Positions 55,927-64,000 of a stretch of DNA of 64,000 bases are shown here, one piece after another. Within the stretch, counting starts at the first letter, position 1, and every line of letters begins with the position of its first letter. The notes beneath the pieces were generated by a model. The model was not told the origin of the DNA. It saw only the letters and a program-made list of their open reading frames with translations, and did not search any database. Source of the stretch: CATQGW01 sp965262235 (lineage in GTDB: Bacteria; Chloroflexota; Dehalococcoidia; Bin125); assembly GCA_965262235.1 (NCBI GenBank), contig OZ253504.1, positions 2,108,001 through 2,172,000 on the forward strand, read 5' to 3'. The translations under genes were made by a program, and so were the position numbers.

Positions 55927-56787
55927 TCAGACAGGCGCCGCGTTGCAGAAGCCGAGCCCCCACGCGCCGGCCCCCAGCAGGCCGCCCACGGTGGGTCCGA
56001 GTTCGGTCACGTGAAGTTCGTCGCAGGGCAGCTTGGCCTCCGCCTTGGCGCGTAGCCGCTCGGCGGCGGCCGGCGCCTGGGCGTGAGTGACGACCACGAT
56101 CGAGGGGGCGTCGCCGAGCACGGCGGCGGCGCGCTCGATCAGCGCGTCCTCCGCGGTCTCGGCGTTGTCCTCGAGGCTGACCGCCTTGATCCGGTCGCGC
56201 GCGCGGAACACCGGCACGCCGAAGTCGAGCGGGCCGATCCCGCTGGCCGACTCGACCGCGGATAGCTCCCCGGCCCGGTCCAGCGTGTCGACGTTGGGCG
56301 CGAGCATGAAGATGTCGGCGCTCGGCGTGACGGCATCCAGCGCTGCCACAACGTCGTCGCCGCTGGCGCCGCTCGCCGCGACTCGGGCCAGCGCGATCGT
56401 GATCGCTGCGTAGCAGGCGGTCGAACGCGGCGTCTGGTGGACCCGCGCCTTGAATTCGTGAAAGTGCTCGACTTGGCGCTGCGCGAACTCCGCCGTCTCG
56501 AACGACGGGCTCGACGTGCCAAAGGCCTGGCAGAGGCAGACGATCCCATCGTCGACGCCGGCGCCGGCTTGCTTGAAGACGGTCTCCCAGTCAGCCTCCG
56601 CGACGCCGCTCAGGGTGAGCCGGTCGCCGGCTGCGACTGCGGCGTAGAAATCGGTCGCGCTCTGCTCGCCCTGACGATGGTGGCTCGCGCCGAGCGAGTA
56701 GCCGATCGGAGCGGCGCGTAGCCCGCGCGCTTCAAGCAGCCCTGCCGGCAGATCAGCCGACGAGTCACAGACGATCGCGACTGTCAT
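55927..56787 (-). CDS. DegV family fatty acid-binding protein
   Basis: 286 residues. N-terminal VAIVCDSSADLPAGLLE is the DegV opening, and the ligand pocket loop is QAFGTSSPSFETAEFAQ near residue 90, changed from the usual ITSSLSGTYQSA. The C-terminal half includes VVTHAQAPAAAERLR. ATG 56787 is chosen because GAGGGGAG lies 5 nt upstream; a GTG at 56802 is less well placed. In other bacteria DegV proteins bind acyl chains for phosphorylation by FakA; no FakA gene is seen here. Confidence 0.75.
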   Translation of the reverse strand: MTVAIVCDSSADLPAGLLEARGLRAAPIGYSLGASHHRQGEQSATDFYAAVAAGDRLTLSGVAEADWETVFKQAGAGVDDGIVCLCQAFGTSSPSFETAEFAQRQVEHFHEFKARVHQTPRSTACYAAITIALARVAASGASGDDVVAALDAVTPSADIFMLAPNVDTLDRAGELSAVESASGIGPLDFGVPVFRARDRIKAVSLEDNAETAEDALIERAAAVLGDAPSIVVVTHAQAPAAAERLRAKAEAKLPCDELHVTELGPTVGGLLGAGAWGLGFCNAAPV

Positions 56788-56948
56788 GGCGTCTCCCCTC
56801 ACTCAGAACGGCGCCCGGCCGGCTTCGCGACGATGCGCGCCAGCGTGGCGCGGCGAATGCTAGCATCCGCCAACGGCGTATATCGCGAGCGGTCAAACCG
56901 GGCAACAGCGACCCCGCGGCAGCTCCGCCGAGAGCATCGAGGGAATCC

Positions 56949-58103
56949 ATGAAGTTCGGCATCTTCTACGAGCACTCCGTGCAGCGCCCCTGGACGGACA
57001 TCTCCGAGTGGCGCGCCTACCACCAGGCGCTGGAGCAGATCTGTCTGGCCGATGAGCTCGGCTTCGACCAGGTCTGGGAGGTCGAGCACCACTTCCTCGA
57101 GGAGTACAGCCACTCCTCGGCGCCCGAGGTCTTCCTCTCTGCGGCTGCTGCGATGACGAAGAACATCCACGTCTGCCAGGGCATCGCGCTCTGCCTGCCC
57201 GGCGTCAACCACCCCGCCCGAATCGCCGAGCGCGCCGCGGCGCTGGACATCATCGCCTCCGGGCGCTTCGAGTTCGGTACCGGCCGCGCCGCCACCTGGA
57301 CCGAGCTGGGCGGCTTCCAGGTCGAGCCCGACGACACCAAGGACATGTGGGACGAGGTAATCCGCGCCATCCCGCACATGTGGACCAACGAGATCGCAGG
57401 CTGGCAGGGCAAGTACTTCTCGATGCCCGAGCGCGCCGTGCTGCCCAAGCCGGTGCAGAAGCCGCACCCGCCGATGTGGGTCGCCGTCTCAAGCCCCGAA
57501 ACCGCGATCCAGGCCGCCGAGCGCGGCATGGGCCTGCTTGGCGTCTCGATCGGCACGCCCGACCAATACGCCCAGCGCATCGCCGACTACCGCCGCGTGA
57601 TTCAGAACGCCGACCCGGTCGGCAAGTTTGTGAACAACTGCGTCAATGGCGTCGGCTGGATGTATTGCGGCGAATCGGACGAAGAGGCGATGGCGCTCGG
57701 CGGCGCCGGCGCCGCCGCGTTCATGAACGCCGCCGCCCACCTGGTCGGGGTCGGCAACATCTACCCCTCGCCGGCCTACAGCTCGCAGGCCAGCGCGATC
57801 CAGCTGCGTGACCGCCCCGGCGACGTGATCAACCCGCTCCAGCAGGGCACCCCGATCGGCTCGCCGGAGACGGTGATCGCCGCGCTGCGTCAGTGGGAAG
57901 AGGTCGGCGTCGACCGCATGGTCTTCCTGATCAACTTCGATCAGGTCGTGCCGCACGAGAAGATCCTCGCATCGCTGCGCCGCTTCGCCACCGAGGTGAT
58001 GCCAGCCTTCGAAGAGCCCGAGCGCCCGTCGCTGACGACGCTGCCCAACTTCGACGGCGTCGAGGAGATCGGTCTGCTAGCCGCAGCGGGCGGCGGCGCC
58101 TAA
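56949..58103 (+). CDS. LLM-class flavin-dependent monooxygenase
   Basis: 384-residue luciferase-like protein of the longer, FMN-type subgroup: MKFGIFYEHSVQRPW at the start, VWEVEHHFLEEYSHSSAPEVFL near residue 39, FGTGRAATWTELGGF near 103, and a C-terminal extension of about 60 residues. The EVEHH segment matches luciferase alpha-subunit-like proteins. SD GAGGGA precedes ATG 56949. It ends in a 26-base palindrome that may be a terminator. Divergent from the DegV gene; substrate unknown. Confidence 0.85.
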   Translation: MKFGIFYEHSVQRPWTDISEWRAYHQALEQICLADELGFDQVWEVEHHFLEEYSHSSAPEVFLSAAAAMTKNIHVCQGIALCLPGVNHPARIAERAAALDIIASGRFEFGTGRAATWTELGGFQVEPDDTKDMWDEVIRAIPHMWTNEIAGWQGKYFSMPERAVLPKPVQKPHPPMWVAVSSPETAIQAAERGMGLLGVSIGTPDQYAQRIADYRRVIQNADPVGKFVNNCVNGVGWMYCGESDEEAMALGGAGAAAFMNAAAHLVGVGNIYPSPAYSSQASAIQLRDRPGDVINPLQQGTPIGSPETVIAALRQWEEVGVDRMVFLINFDQVVPHEKILASLRRFATEVMPAFEEPERPSLTTLPNFDGVEEIGLLAAAGGGA

Positions 58104-58128
58104 CGCCACATCGCTCCCGATTGGTCAG

Positions 58129-58154
58129 AGGGGCAGCCTTCGAAGGCTGCCCCT
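58129..58154. terminator. 26-bp perfect palindrome downstream of the LLM gene
   Basis: Thirteen-base arms, AGGGGCAGCCTTC and GAAGGCTGCCCCT, are adjacent without a spacer; the RNA would form a strong stem with a minimal loop. It lies 26 bases after the LLM stop and 80 bases before the next gene. It lacks a long T-run, so rho-independent termination is likely but not certain. Confidence 0.55.
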
Positions 58155-58234
58155 TCCAGTTCGCGGACAGAATCTGCGGGCTTGACCGATTGGCTCCCAT
58201 CGCGACCCCCATGGCCAACAAGGAGACGTTCGAA

Positions 58235-60214
58235 ATGACGACGAGCAACTATTGGCAGCGGATGAGACGGCAGCGAGTGAGTCGACGTGCTCTCCTGCAG
58301 GCCTCGGGACGCGCGGGCGTCGGCGCGGCCGGCCTCGCGCTCGTGGGCTGCGGCGACGATGACGACGACGATTCGTCGGGGTCGGTCGCGCAGGCGGACC
58401 AACAGCAGCAACAGCAGCAGGACCGCGCGCAGACATCAGCGGCGCAGCAGGATCAAGGGCAGCAGGCCCAGACCCGGCAGCAGGGCGCGCAGCAGGCGGA
58501 CCAGGTCGCACAGCAGGCCGCAGCCGACGATGACGACGAGCAGCAGCAGGCCGTCCAGCAGGTCGCCCCGGCGCGCCAGTACGGCGGCGACTACGCGATC
58601 TATACGGCGACGAACTGGGACGGCTTCGATCCGCACAGATCGAACCTGGCCCACCCGTTCCAGGTCTACAACGACTCGATGGGCCGGCTGGTGCAGATCT
58701 ACGACAACCTGGGACCGGTCTACGCTGCCGACCTTGCCTCGCTGCCCGAGATTCCGGACGAGGAGACCTACGTCTTCCGCTTCGACCAGGGCGCGCGCTT
58801 CTGGGACCGTTATCCCACCGAGGGCGGGCGCATGTTCAACTCGGAGGACGCGGCGGCGAACATCAATCGTCAGATCGCCGCGGTCGACGCCGACGGCAGT
58901 CCCGACGGGCGTTTCTGGCGCGCCGCCAACTACCAAACCACCAGCAAGGTCGAGACACCCGACGCAGAGACGCTGCAGCTAAAGACGAACGGGCCCGACG
59001 CCACCTACCTCGAAACCGTGCACATGGGCTATTCGTTCATGACTTCGGTCGAGGCGATGGAGCTGTGGGACCAGCAGTGGATCGACGAGCAGAACAACGT
59101 CGATCTGGTCTCGGGTTGCGGGCCCTTCATTCCGACCGTGTACGAACCGGAAGGCCGGCTGCACCTCGAACGCAACCCCGACTACTGGAAGTCGCTCGAC
59201 GGGCAACAGATGCCGTTCCTCGACAGCGTGACCTGGATCATCCTGTCGGACCAGACCGCCGTCGAGACCGCCTACCGCACCGGGCAGCTCGACGAAACCA
59301 GCCTCACTTCCGTGGCGATCGACGGGATCGCCGCCGACTTCCCGGACCACCTCCGATTCGAGCGCGCCGTCGTGCTACCGCTCGCGATGCGCTTCAACTA
59401 CAACGAGCAGTGGGATGAGAACCCGTGGCGCGATCGCCGCGTGCCGTACGCCTTCCACGTCGCCATGGACCGCGACAACATCATCGATTTCGCCTACCTC
59501 GGCAAGGGCAAGCCCTCCACCATCCAGCACCTCAACTGGTATCACGGTTGGGCGATCCCCGACGACGAGATGCGTCAGTTGCCCGGCTACAAGCCGGTCA
59601 AGGACGAGGACATCACGATGGGCCGTCAGCTGCTCGAAGCCGCTGGCATGGACGGCGCCGAGTTCCCGTTGATCGTCGCAGACATCTTCGAGGGCCTCTA
59701 CGCTGGCGCGTCCGAACTCTACAAGAACATGTTCGAGAACTCGCTGGGCATCGGAGTCGACATTCAGATTGCGCCCTACGATGAGATCACGCAGCGGCTG
59801 ACTGAGGGCAAGTTCCCCGGCCACCTGCCGATCTGGGTCGGCGCGGGCACCGGCGACCCGACTGGTGAGTGGAACGCTCGCCGCGTGTTCGGCGCGTCAG
59901 CCAATCTTGAGCACTACCGATTCGCGCCGGTCGAAGAGATCGTCACGAGGATGAAGGTCACGCTCGACGCCGAGGCGCGACGTGAGATGGCCCGCGAGCT
60001 GTCCTGGATCTTCCTCGGCGAGGATGACCGCTACGGGCTCGACGGCTTCGACTCGTTCTCGGTGATGGGCAACGGGATTGACACCTCGATTCACTGGCCC
60101 TACGTCAACTTGCCCGATATCTCGAAGAACGTCTGGGAGCGCGAGGGCTGGCACTGGCGCAAGGAAATCTGGTACGACACCACCCACCCGGACTACCCCG
60201 GCAACCGCGCGTAG
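58235..60214 (+). CDS. Tat-exported ABC substrate-binding lipoprotein (family 5, peptide-type)
   Basis: 659 residues. A twin-arginine signal SRRALLQASGR at residues 16-26 is followed by lipobox LALVGCG near Cys40, so it is a Tat-exported lipoprotein. A tether rich in Asp (DDDDDD) and Gln runs to about residue 115. The domain is SBP family 5 (oligopeptide/nickel type): YIYDN-like opening, GPFIPTVYEPEGRLHLERNPDYWKS near residue 292. ATG 58235 has AGGAG 9 nt upstream; a second ATG at 58211 is less well placed. No permease or ATPase genes accompany it. Ligand unknown. Confidence 0.85.
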   Translation: MTTSNYWQRMRRQRVSRRALLQASGRAGVGAAGLALVGCGDDDDDDSSGSVAQADQQQQQQQDRAQTSAAQQDQGQQAQTRQQGAQQADQVAQQAAADDDDEQQQAVQQVAPARQYGGDYAIYTATNWDGFDPHRSNLAHPFQVYNDSMGRLVQIYDNLGPVYAADLASLPEIPDEETYVFRFDQGARFWDRYPTEGGRMFNSEDAAANINRQIAAVDADGSPDGRFWRAANYQTTSKVETPDAETLQLKTNGPDATYLETVHMGYSFMTSVEAMELWDQQWIDEQNNVDLVSGCGPFIPTVYEPEGRLHLERNPDYWKSLDGQQMPFLDSVTWIILSDQTAVETAYRTGQLDETSLTSVAIDGIAADFPDHLRFERAVVLPLAMRFNYNEQWDENPWRDRRVPYAFHVAMDRDNIIDFAYLGKGKPSTIQHLNWYHGWAIPDDEMRQLPGYKPVKDEDITMGRQLLEAAGMDGAEFPLIVADIFEGLYAGASELYKNMFENSLGIGVDIQIAPYDEITQRLTEGKFPGHLPIWVGAGTGDPTGEWNARRVFGASANLEHYRFAPVEEIVTRMKVTLDAEARREMARELSWIFLGEDDRYGLDGFDSFSVMGNGIDTSIHWPYVNLPDISKNVWEREGWHWRKEIWYDTTHPDYPGNRA

Positions 60215-60250
60215 CCGGCTGCTGAATAAGAGTCGCCGCGCCCGGTGTTC

Positions 60251-60380
60251 ATCTCCCCGCGCGAAGCGCGGGGAGATGTCCGTAGGGACAGAGAGGGGCG
60301 CGCGACGTGCCTCCGCGGACCGCGAGGGAGCCCCCCTCTGCCTGCGGCATCTCCCCCCGCACAGCGGGGGGAGAGAGGGA
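60251..60380. repeat. Palindromic repeat element, copy 1
   Basis: Two hairpins: 60251-60277 with perfect 12-base arms (ATCTCCCCGCGC) around GAA, and 60351-60373 with arms CTCCCCCCGC/GCGGGGGGAG around ACA. The sequences between (GGACAGAGAGGGG and CCCCCCTCTGCC) are inverted relatives, so the whole is a large imperfect inverted repeat, MITE-like without a transposase. It fills the gap before the GNAT gene. Confidence 0.7.
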
Positions 60381-60474
60381 AGCGCTCGTCAGCCTGCGTA
60401 GCCCAGTTGCTACGCAGCGGTGGCGCGTGGCTGATCCGTCGGTATTCTGAGGCCACTACTCAGGGGGACGCCGA

Positions 60475-61059
60475 ATGGTTCAAGCCACCCAGACCGAATC
60501 TCGCCAGCACATCGAGGAGCGCTACCCGCGCCCCGCGTCCCTGCGCGATGGACACGAAGTGACGCTGCGGCTGATGCGGCCCGGCGACTCGAGCATGATC
60601 GTCGACTTTGCCCGCAGCCTCCCGGCCGCCGACCTGCTCTTCCTGCGCCGCGATGTGACGCAGGAAGCGGCCGTGGCCGAATGGATCCGCGAGATCGAGG
60701 TCGGCAGCACGTACACCGTGCTCGGCTTCGACGGCGACGAGCTGCTCGGCGAGGGCGACCTGCACTACAGCGCCGCCGACTGGACGCGACACCTCGGCGA
60801 GATTCGCCTGCTGCTCTCGCCCAAGGCGCGCGGTCGCGGCCTCGGCCGCATCCTTGCTGAGGAGATCTATGCGATCGCTCAGCTGCTGCAGCTCCAGCTG
60901 CTGACGGCGCGCATGGTGCTTGACCAGGCCGCCGCGCAGACCGTCTTCCGGCGGCTCGGCTTCCAGCGCGAGGCCGTTCTCTGGGACTACGTGATCGACG
61001 CCGACGGCAAGACGCACGACCTGCTGATCGCCACGCGCCGTCTGCAAAACCAGCGCTAG
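60475..61059 (+). CDS. GNAT-family N-acetyltransferase
   Basis: 194 residues. Acetyl-CoA loop PKARGRGLGRILAEEIYAIAQ near residue 118, with an LRLMRPGD start and the C-terminal FRRLGFQREAVLWDYV near residue 160, typical of ribosomal-protein-like RimI/RimJ-type or small-molecule GNATs. ATG 60475 follows AGGGGGA by 6 nt. It lies between two copies of the palindromic repeat element (60251 and 61111). Acceptor unknown. Confidence 0.82.
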   Translation: MVQATQTESRQHIEERYPRPASLRDGHEVTLRLMRPGDSSMIVDFARSLPAADLLFLRRDVTQEAAVAEWIREIEVGSTYTVLGFDGDELLGEGDLHYSAADWTRHLGEIRLLLSPKARGRGLGRILAEEIYAIAQLLQLQLLTARMVLDQAAAQTVFRRLGFQREAVLWDYVIDADGKTHDLLIATRRLQNQR

Positions 61060-61110
61060 CCATACCAGGAAAGCTCCGAACAACCCGGATCCGCTCTCCT
61101 CTCGCTCCCA

Positions 61111-61266
61111 CTCTCCCCCCGGCTCGGCGGGGGGAGATGCCGAAGGCAGAGGGGGGCTCTGCGTCCCTGGCTCAACGCCGTGACGCTATCCGGTCGGGCG
61201 GGGAGCGGCCCCCTTCTGTCACTCCGTGACATCTCCCCCCCGCTCAGCGGGGGGAGAGGGGAGAGT
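61111..61266. repeat. Palindromic repeat element, copy 2
   Basis: Same organisation as copy 1: a left hairpin around 61113-61136 (CTCCCCCCG...CGGGGGGAG) and a right hairpin around 61233-61256, with the related CAGAGGGGGG and CCCCCTTCTG segments between. Together with copy 1 it brackets the GNAT gene. No coding sequence is seen between 61060 and 61307. Confidence 0.7.
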
Positions 61267-61307
61267 GCTCGCGCGCGGATTCGTTCAGGAGCTTGTTACT
61301 TGAGCCG

Positions 61308-62501
61308 CTACTCCGCCAGGCCGAACTGACGATTGAGCGCCGCGTGGCGCGCTGGATCGAGTTCACGCTGCGACAGGTCGGCGTAGGACTCGGGGTAGCG
61401 CCACGCACGGAACAGCCAGTTGCTGTTCATCCCGATCTGGCGAGTCGTGAACGGCGAGATCCACTCCCACACGACCAGCCCGCTGTGAGTCACCTCAAAC
61501 ATGCGGCCCGACGCCCCCTCGGTGATCAGCGTGTTGCCGTTGGGCAGCCGCGCCGCGCCGGAGATGTGGGCGCTGAAGAACTGCTCGCGCGGTTCGCCCT
61601 GCCAGGTCCAGACGATCTCATTGTTCTCGGGCTTGACCTCGATCACGCGCGAATAGGGCAGGTCGAGCGTCCGGTGCATGCCGTTGTCGAAGATCATCAC
61701 GTTGCCCGAGGGCTGCGCAGTCGCGTGGTGCTGATGCGCGATCTCGGGCCAGCCAAACTCCCACCCCAGCGATGCGTCAGCGCCGTTCTCACCGCGGTCC
61801 ACCCGCCCCACGAGCGAGATGCTCCGCGCGGAGAAGACGATGCCGCCGTCGGCAGTCACGTCAATGCTGTTGGCGTGCGACCACTCCCAGCGGCGCTCGA
61901 ACGGGCAGATCGCGTGGCGGCGCGGATTCAGCAGCTTCCAGAGATGGATCCGGTCGACCTCTGCACCATCCGCGTCGAGCTCGACGATGTCGTCACCGAT
62001 CATCCAGTCCGGCGTGTAGCGCCGCGCGACGCGCTGCCCACCGCGAACCTGGCGCACCAGCTCCTCGTCGATCGGGGTCCATTCCAGGATCACGGTGTGG
62101 CCGTTGGCCATGCGCTGGAAGTCGTGATGGAACGCGGCGTTTTCGACCACCGACAGCTCGTTACCGTCCCAATCGAGCTCGCGCAGCGATGAGCCGCCGC
62201 CGCCCAGCTGCCGATAGAGCTCAGGCGGGTCGGGCGGTTTGACTTCGAAGCGCGAAACCGGCGGCCGGGGAACCTCCGGGCCGGGCAGATCCCCGCACAG
62301 CGCGAGCAGATTGCCGTTCGGCAGCAGCTCGACGTTGAAGCCGACGCAGCCCTGAAAATCCCAGCGGTGCACGGCGCGGCCCTGCATATCGAGCAGCAGC
62401 GCGAACTCCCCACCGGCGGGCGCGATCAGCGTGTAGCCGCGCGACGCGCGTGCCGGGTCCAAGTGGGTCAGTCCCACGGGACGATGGATTGGCCAGCCCA
62501 T
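61308..62501 (-). CDS. Arylsulfotransferase (ASST)-family beta-propeller protein
   Basis: 397 residues from ATG 62501, with GGAGG 6 nt upstream; the frame remains open further left only by antiphase reading. Repeats of the ASST-type propeller are visible: AAFHHDFQRMANGHTVILEW near residue 123, WEWSHANSIDVTADGGIVFSAR near 211, and HQHHATAQPSGNVMIFDNG near 255, including the His-rich segments that bind substrate in ASST. It has no signal peptide, unlike periplasmic AssT, so it is probably cytoplasmic. Pairs with the SsuD-like gene next to it (19-base gap, same strand). Confidence 0.8.
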   Translation of the reverse strand: MGWPIHRPVGLTHLDPARASRGYTLIAPAGGEFALLLDMQGRAVHRWDFQGCVGFNVELLPNGNLLALCGDLPGPEVPRPPVSRFEVKPPDPPELYRQLGGGGSSLRELDWDGNELSVVENAAFHHDFQRMANGHTVILEWTPIDEELVRQVRGGQRVARRYTPDWMIGDDIVELDADGAEVDRIHLWKLLNPRRHAICPFERRWEWSHANSIDVTADGGIVFSARSISLVGRVDRGENGADASLGWEFGWPEIAHQHHATAQPSGNVMIFDNGMHRTLDLPYSRVIEVKPENNEIVWTWQGEPREQFFSAHISGAARLPNGNTLITEGASGRMFEVTHSGLVVWEWISPFTTRQIGMNSNWLFRAWRYPESYADLSQRELDPARHAALNRQFGLAE

Positions 62502-62520
62502 TGCAGTCCTCCAGATTCGT

Positions 62521-63612
62521 TCAGGCAGGGACGGCGGCGATGCGCGGCAGCACTTCGGCTGCGACCCGCTCGCACTCTTCGAGATGGGGAAACCCGGAGA
62601 GGATGAACTCTTCGAAGCCGAGCGCGGCGTAGGCCTCGAGCTCCGCGGCGACCTGCTCGGGCGTGCCGACGATCGCGGTGCCGAGATTGACGCGGACGCG
62701 CGAGATGCCGTTCCAGAGCCGCTCGCCGAGCCGGTCATCCTCGACGCGCCGGGCCTGCACCGCGGCGCCCACCATCTTCGTGCCGCGCACCGACGCGGCG
62801 CGCTGGGCGAGCACGTCGGGATGGGCCTCGGAGAGCAGTTCGTGCGCGGCGTCCCACGCTTCGGCCTCGCTATCGCGCACGACCAGGTGCGTGCGCAGGC
62901 CGAAGCGCGGTTCGCGGCCCGCGGCGATGTACGCGGCGCGGGCACGCTCGAGTAGCGCCGCCATCTCGTCTGGCGGCTGGATCCAGCAGAGCAGCAGATC
63001 GCCGCGCCGGCCCGAGAGCCGCAGCGCGGCGTCCGAAGCGCCGCCCAGGTACCAGGCGGGCGCGGGCGGATCCGGCGTCGGCGCGACGATGGCCTGGCGC
63101 AGTTGCACGCTCGCGCCGTCGTAATCGAGCGGTCCGCCGTCGCGCCAGAGCCGATTGCAGGCGTCGATGAACTCGTCGGCGTGGGCATAACGGTCGTCGT
63201 GCGAGCGCGTCGCGCCGACCCGCTCGTTGTCGCCCTGAATCCCACCGGGCACGATGTTGATGTCGACGCGCCCGCCCGAGATTTCGTGCAGGGTCGCGGC
63301 TTGCTGGGCGAACAGCCCCGGCGAGATGCTGCCGGGCCGCACGGCGATCAGCAGGCGGATTCGCTCGGTCGAAGCGAGCAACGCCGTCGCAGTGGTCCAG
63401 GTCTCCGCCAGCGGCGCCGACTGCTCGAACAAGCCGTTCGAAAAGCGCGTGGGGATCAGCAGCGAGTAGAAGCCCAGCCGCTCGGCGGTCTGCACGACCG
63501 AGCGAAGGTAGTCAAACGTCGGCGGACGCTCGGCCCGCAGCGTGCCGATGCGCGCCCCGTCGCCGTCAATCGGCACAAACCACGAGAACCGGGGCGCGCC
63601 TCGATCAGCCAT
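62521..63612 (-). CDS. LLM-class flavin-dependent monooxygenase, alkanesulfonate type (SsuD-like)
   Basis: 363 residues. SsuD-like features: FSWFVPIDGDG at the N-terminus, EISGGRVDINIVPGGIQGDNERVG near residue 110, and YLGGASDAALRLSGRRGD near 182. The IVPGG...D...G pattern groups it with FMNH2-dependent alkanesulfonate and nitrilotriacetate monooxygenases rather than the F420 enzymes elsewhere in the window. Co-directional and almost contiguous with the ASST-like gene, suggesting a sulfonate or sulfate-ester pathway. A flavin reductase is not seen. Confidence 0.82.
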   Translation of the reverse strand: MADRGAPRFSWFVPIDGDGARIGTLRAERPPTFDYLRSVVQTAERLGFYSLLIPTRFSNGLFEQSAPLAETWTTATALLASTERIRLLIAVRPGSISPGLFAQQAATLHEISGGRVDINIVPGGIQGDNERVGATRSHDDRYAHADEFIDACNRLWRDGGPLDYDGASVQLRQAIVAPTPDPPAPAWYLGGASDAALRLSGRRGDLLLCWIQPPDEMAALLERARAAYIAAGREPRFGLRTHLVVRDSEAEAWDAAHELLSEAHPDVLAQRAASVRGTKMVGAAVQARRVEDDRLGERLWNGISRVRVNLGTAIVGTPEQVAAELEAYAALGFEEFILSGFPHLEECERVAAEVLPRIAAVPA

Positions 63613-63649
63613 GGCGCGCAGGTTAGCCCGCCCGCACGGCGGCGCGGCA

Positions 63650-64000
63650 TCAGTCGGCGAGGAAGGACTCGACAGCTTGCAGGAATGTATCGAGCTGATC
63701 GTGGTGGACCCAGTGGCCGGCGTTCGCTACGCCGACGAGCTGGGCCTGGGGGAATGAGTTGGTTCGCTCGTCGCCGTGCGGGTCGCCGGCGCTTTCGAGA
63801 CCGTTGACCAGCAGCGCGGGCATGCGCACGCGATTCCACATCTCTTCGGCGTCGGCCTCGTTGAACGGGTAGGGCGAGGAGGAGCGGGCGTAGTTGTCGA
63901 ACTTCCAGGCGAACGTGCCGTCTTCGTTCTGGTTGACGGCGTGGGTGGTGAGGTGCAGCGCCTGCTCATCGGAGAGCCGAGGGTTGGCCTCGCGCATGCG
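63650..64000 (-). CDS. Alpha/beta hydrolase, C-terminal part (runs off window end)
   Basis: At least 115 codons of the C-terminal part; the start lies beyond the right edge. The end of an alpha/beta-hydrolase is recognisable: RMPALLVNGLESAGDP (strand and acid turn, with the conserved Asp) and GVANAGHWVHHDQLDTFLQAVESFL with the catalytic His. The nucleophile elbow is outside the window. It is 38 bases after the SsuD-like gene on the same strand and may belong to the same operon. Confidence 0.8.
   Translation of the reverse strand, partial: RMREANPRLSDEQALHLTTHAVNQNEDGTFAWKFDNYARSSSPYPFNEADAEEMWNRVRMPALLVNGLESAGDPHGDERTNSFPQAQLVGVANAGHWVHHDQLDTFLQAVESFLAD

Noticed and set aside
61308..63245. 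Long fused frame of ASST with the upstream region
   Set aside because: Upstream of 62501 the frame runs antiphase through the SsuD-like gene; the ATG 62501 has a strong ribosome site.

Overview
This is a GC-rich, gene-dense bacterial chromosome segment. It carries about 62 protein genes and no rRNA, tRNA, CRISPR array, phage or insertion sequence that I can recognise. The gene content suggests a Chloroflexota bacterium, most likely Dehalococcoidia or SAR202-like: five luciferase-like flavin monooxygenases, paired enoyl-CoA hydratases, an acyl-CoA dehydrogenase, MaoC-type hotdog proteins, branched-chain ABC transporters whose lipoproteins have Gln-rich tethers, and a SUF operon with a Rieske ferredoxin gene. 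This assignment is inference from gene content; no marker gene was compared.

Layout. 0-3 kb: tldD-tldE protease pair, then a repeat island (2.9-3.4 kb) built around a 158-bp MITE-like element. 3.4-13.4 kb, mostly minus strand: three hotdog-fold genes, a DinB-like protein, MBL hydrolase, PAC2, a flavin monooxygenase, HhH-GPD repair protein, glutamate dehydrogenase, acyl-CoA dehydrogenase, a sigma/anti-sigma pair and a cupin. 13.4-20.4 kb, plus strand: M23 peptidase, a degenerate APH-type kinase, then a VOC dioxygenase-like protein, an HpaB-type flavin hydroxylase, a GNAT and tandem duplicated SDRs, which may form a catabolic block. 20.5-26.2 kb: zinc uptake operon znuA-znuC-znuB behind a palindromic operator on its -35 box, then a CtpE-like P-type ATPase. 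26-42 kb: CoA-ester lyase, two branched-chain-type binding proteins (one a rare tandem double-domain fusion), livGFHM, gpmA, HIT, two enoyl-CoA hydratases, AI-2E transporter and other small genes. 42-45.2 kb: haem uptake hmuTUV. 45.3-52.1 kb: sufR-C-B-D-Rieske-S-U-T with a dyad in the promoter spacer. 52-56.8 kb: two related MFS transporters with parallel 5' leaders, an acetoacetate-decarboxylase-like protein and DegV. 57-64 kb: flavin monooxygenase, orphan Tat-exported binding lipoprotein, a GNAT flanked by two palindromic repeat elements, an arylsulfotransferase-like gene paired with an SsuD-like monooxygenase, and the end of an alpha/beta hydrolase.

How the genes fit together. Metal and iron homeostasis dominates the centre: zinc uptake, haem uptake and Fe-S assembly lie within 32 kb, two of them with visible operators. 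Uptake plus oxidation of organic acids, amino acids and organosulfur compounds accounts for most of the rest.

Most notable signals: (1) four transporter genes lack a well-placed ATG/GTG/TTG but have a Shine-Dalgarno sequence followed at 5-8 nt by an in-frame ATC; two are paralogues whose homology extends through the ATC; (2) the two MFS paralogues share a leader of -10 box, mini-ORF, GC-rich hairpin, SD and ATC; (3) a binding lipoprotein with two fused type-1 PBP domains; (4) enzyme-family members with substituted catalytic residues (pseudo-APH kinase, SDRs with YxxxH, acetoacetate-decarboxylase-like protein without its lysine); (5) a set of apparently leaderless genes with a TAnnCT -10 box 6-7 nt before the start codon.
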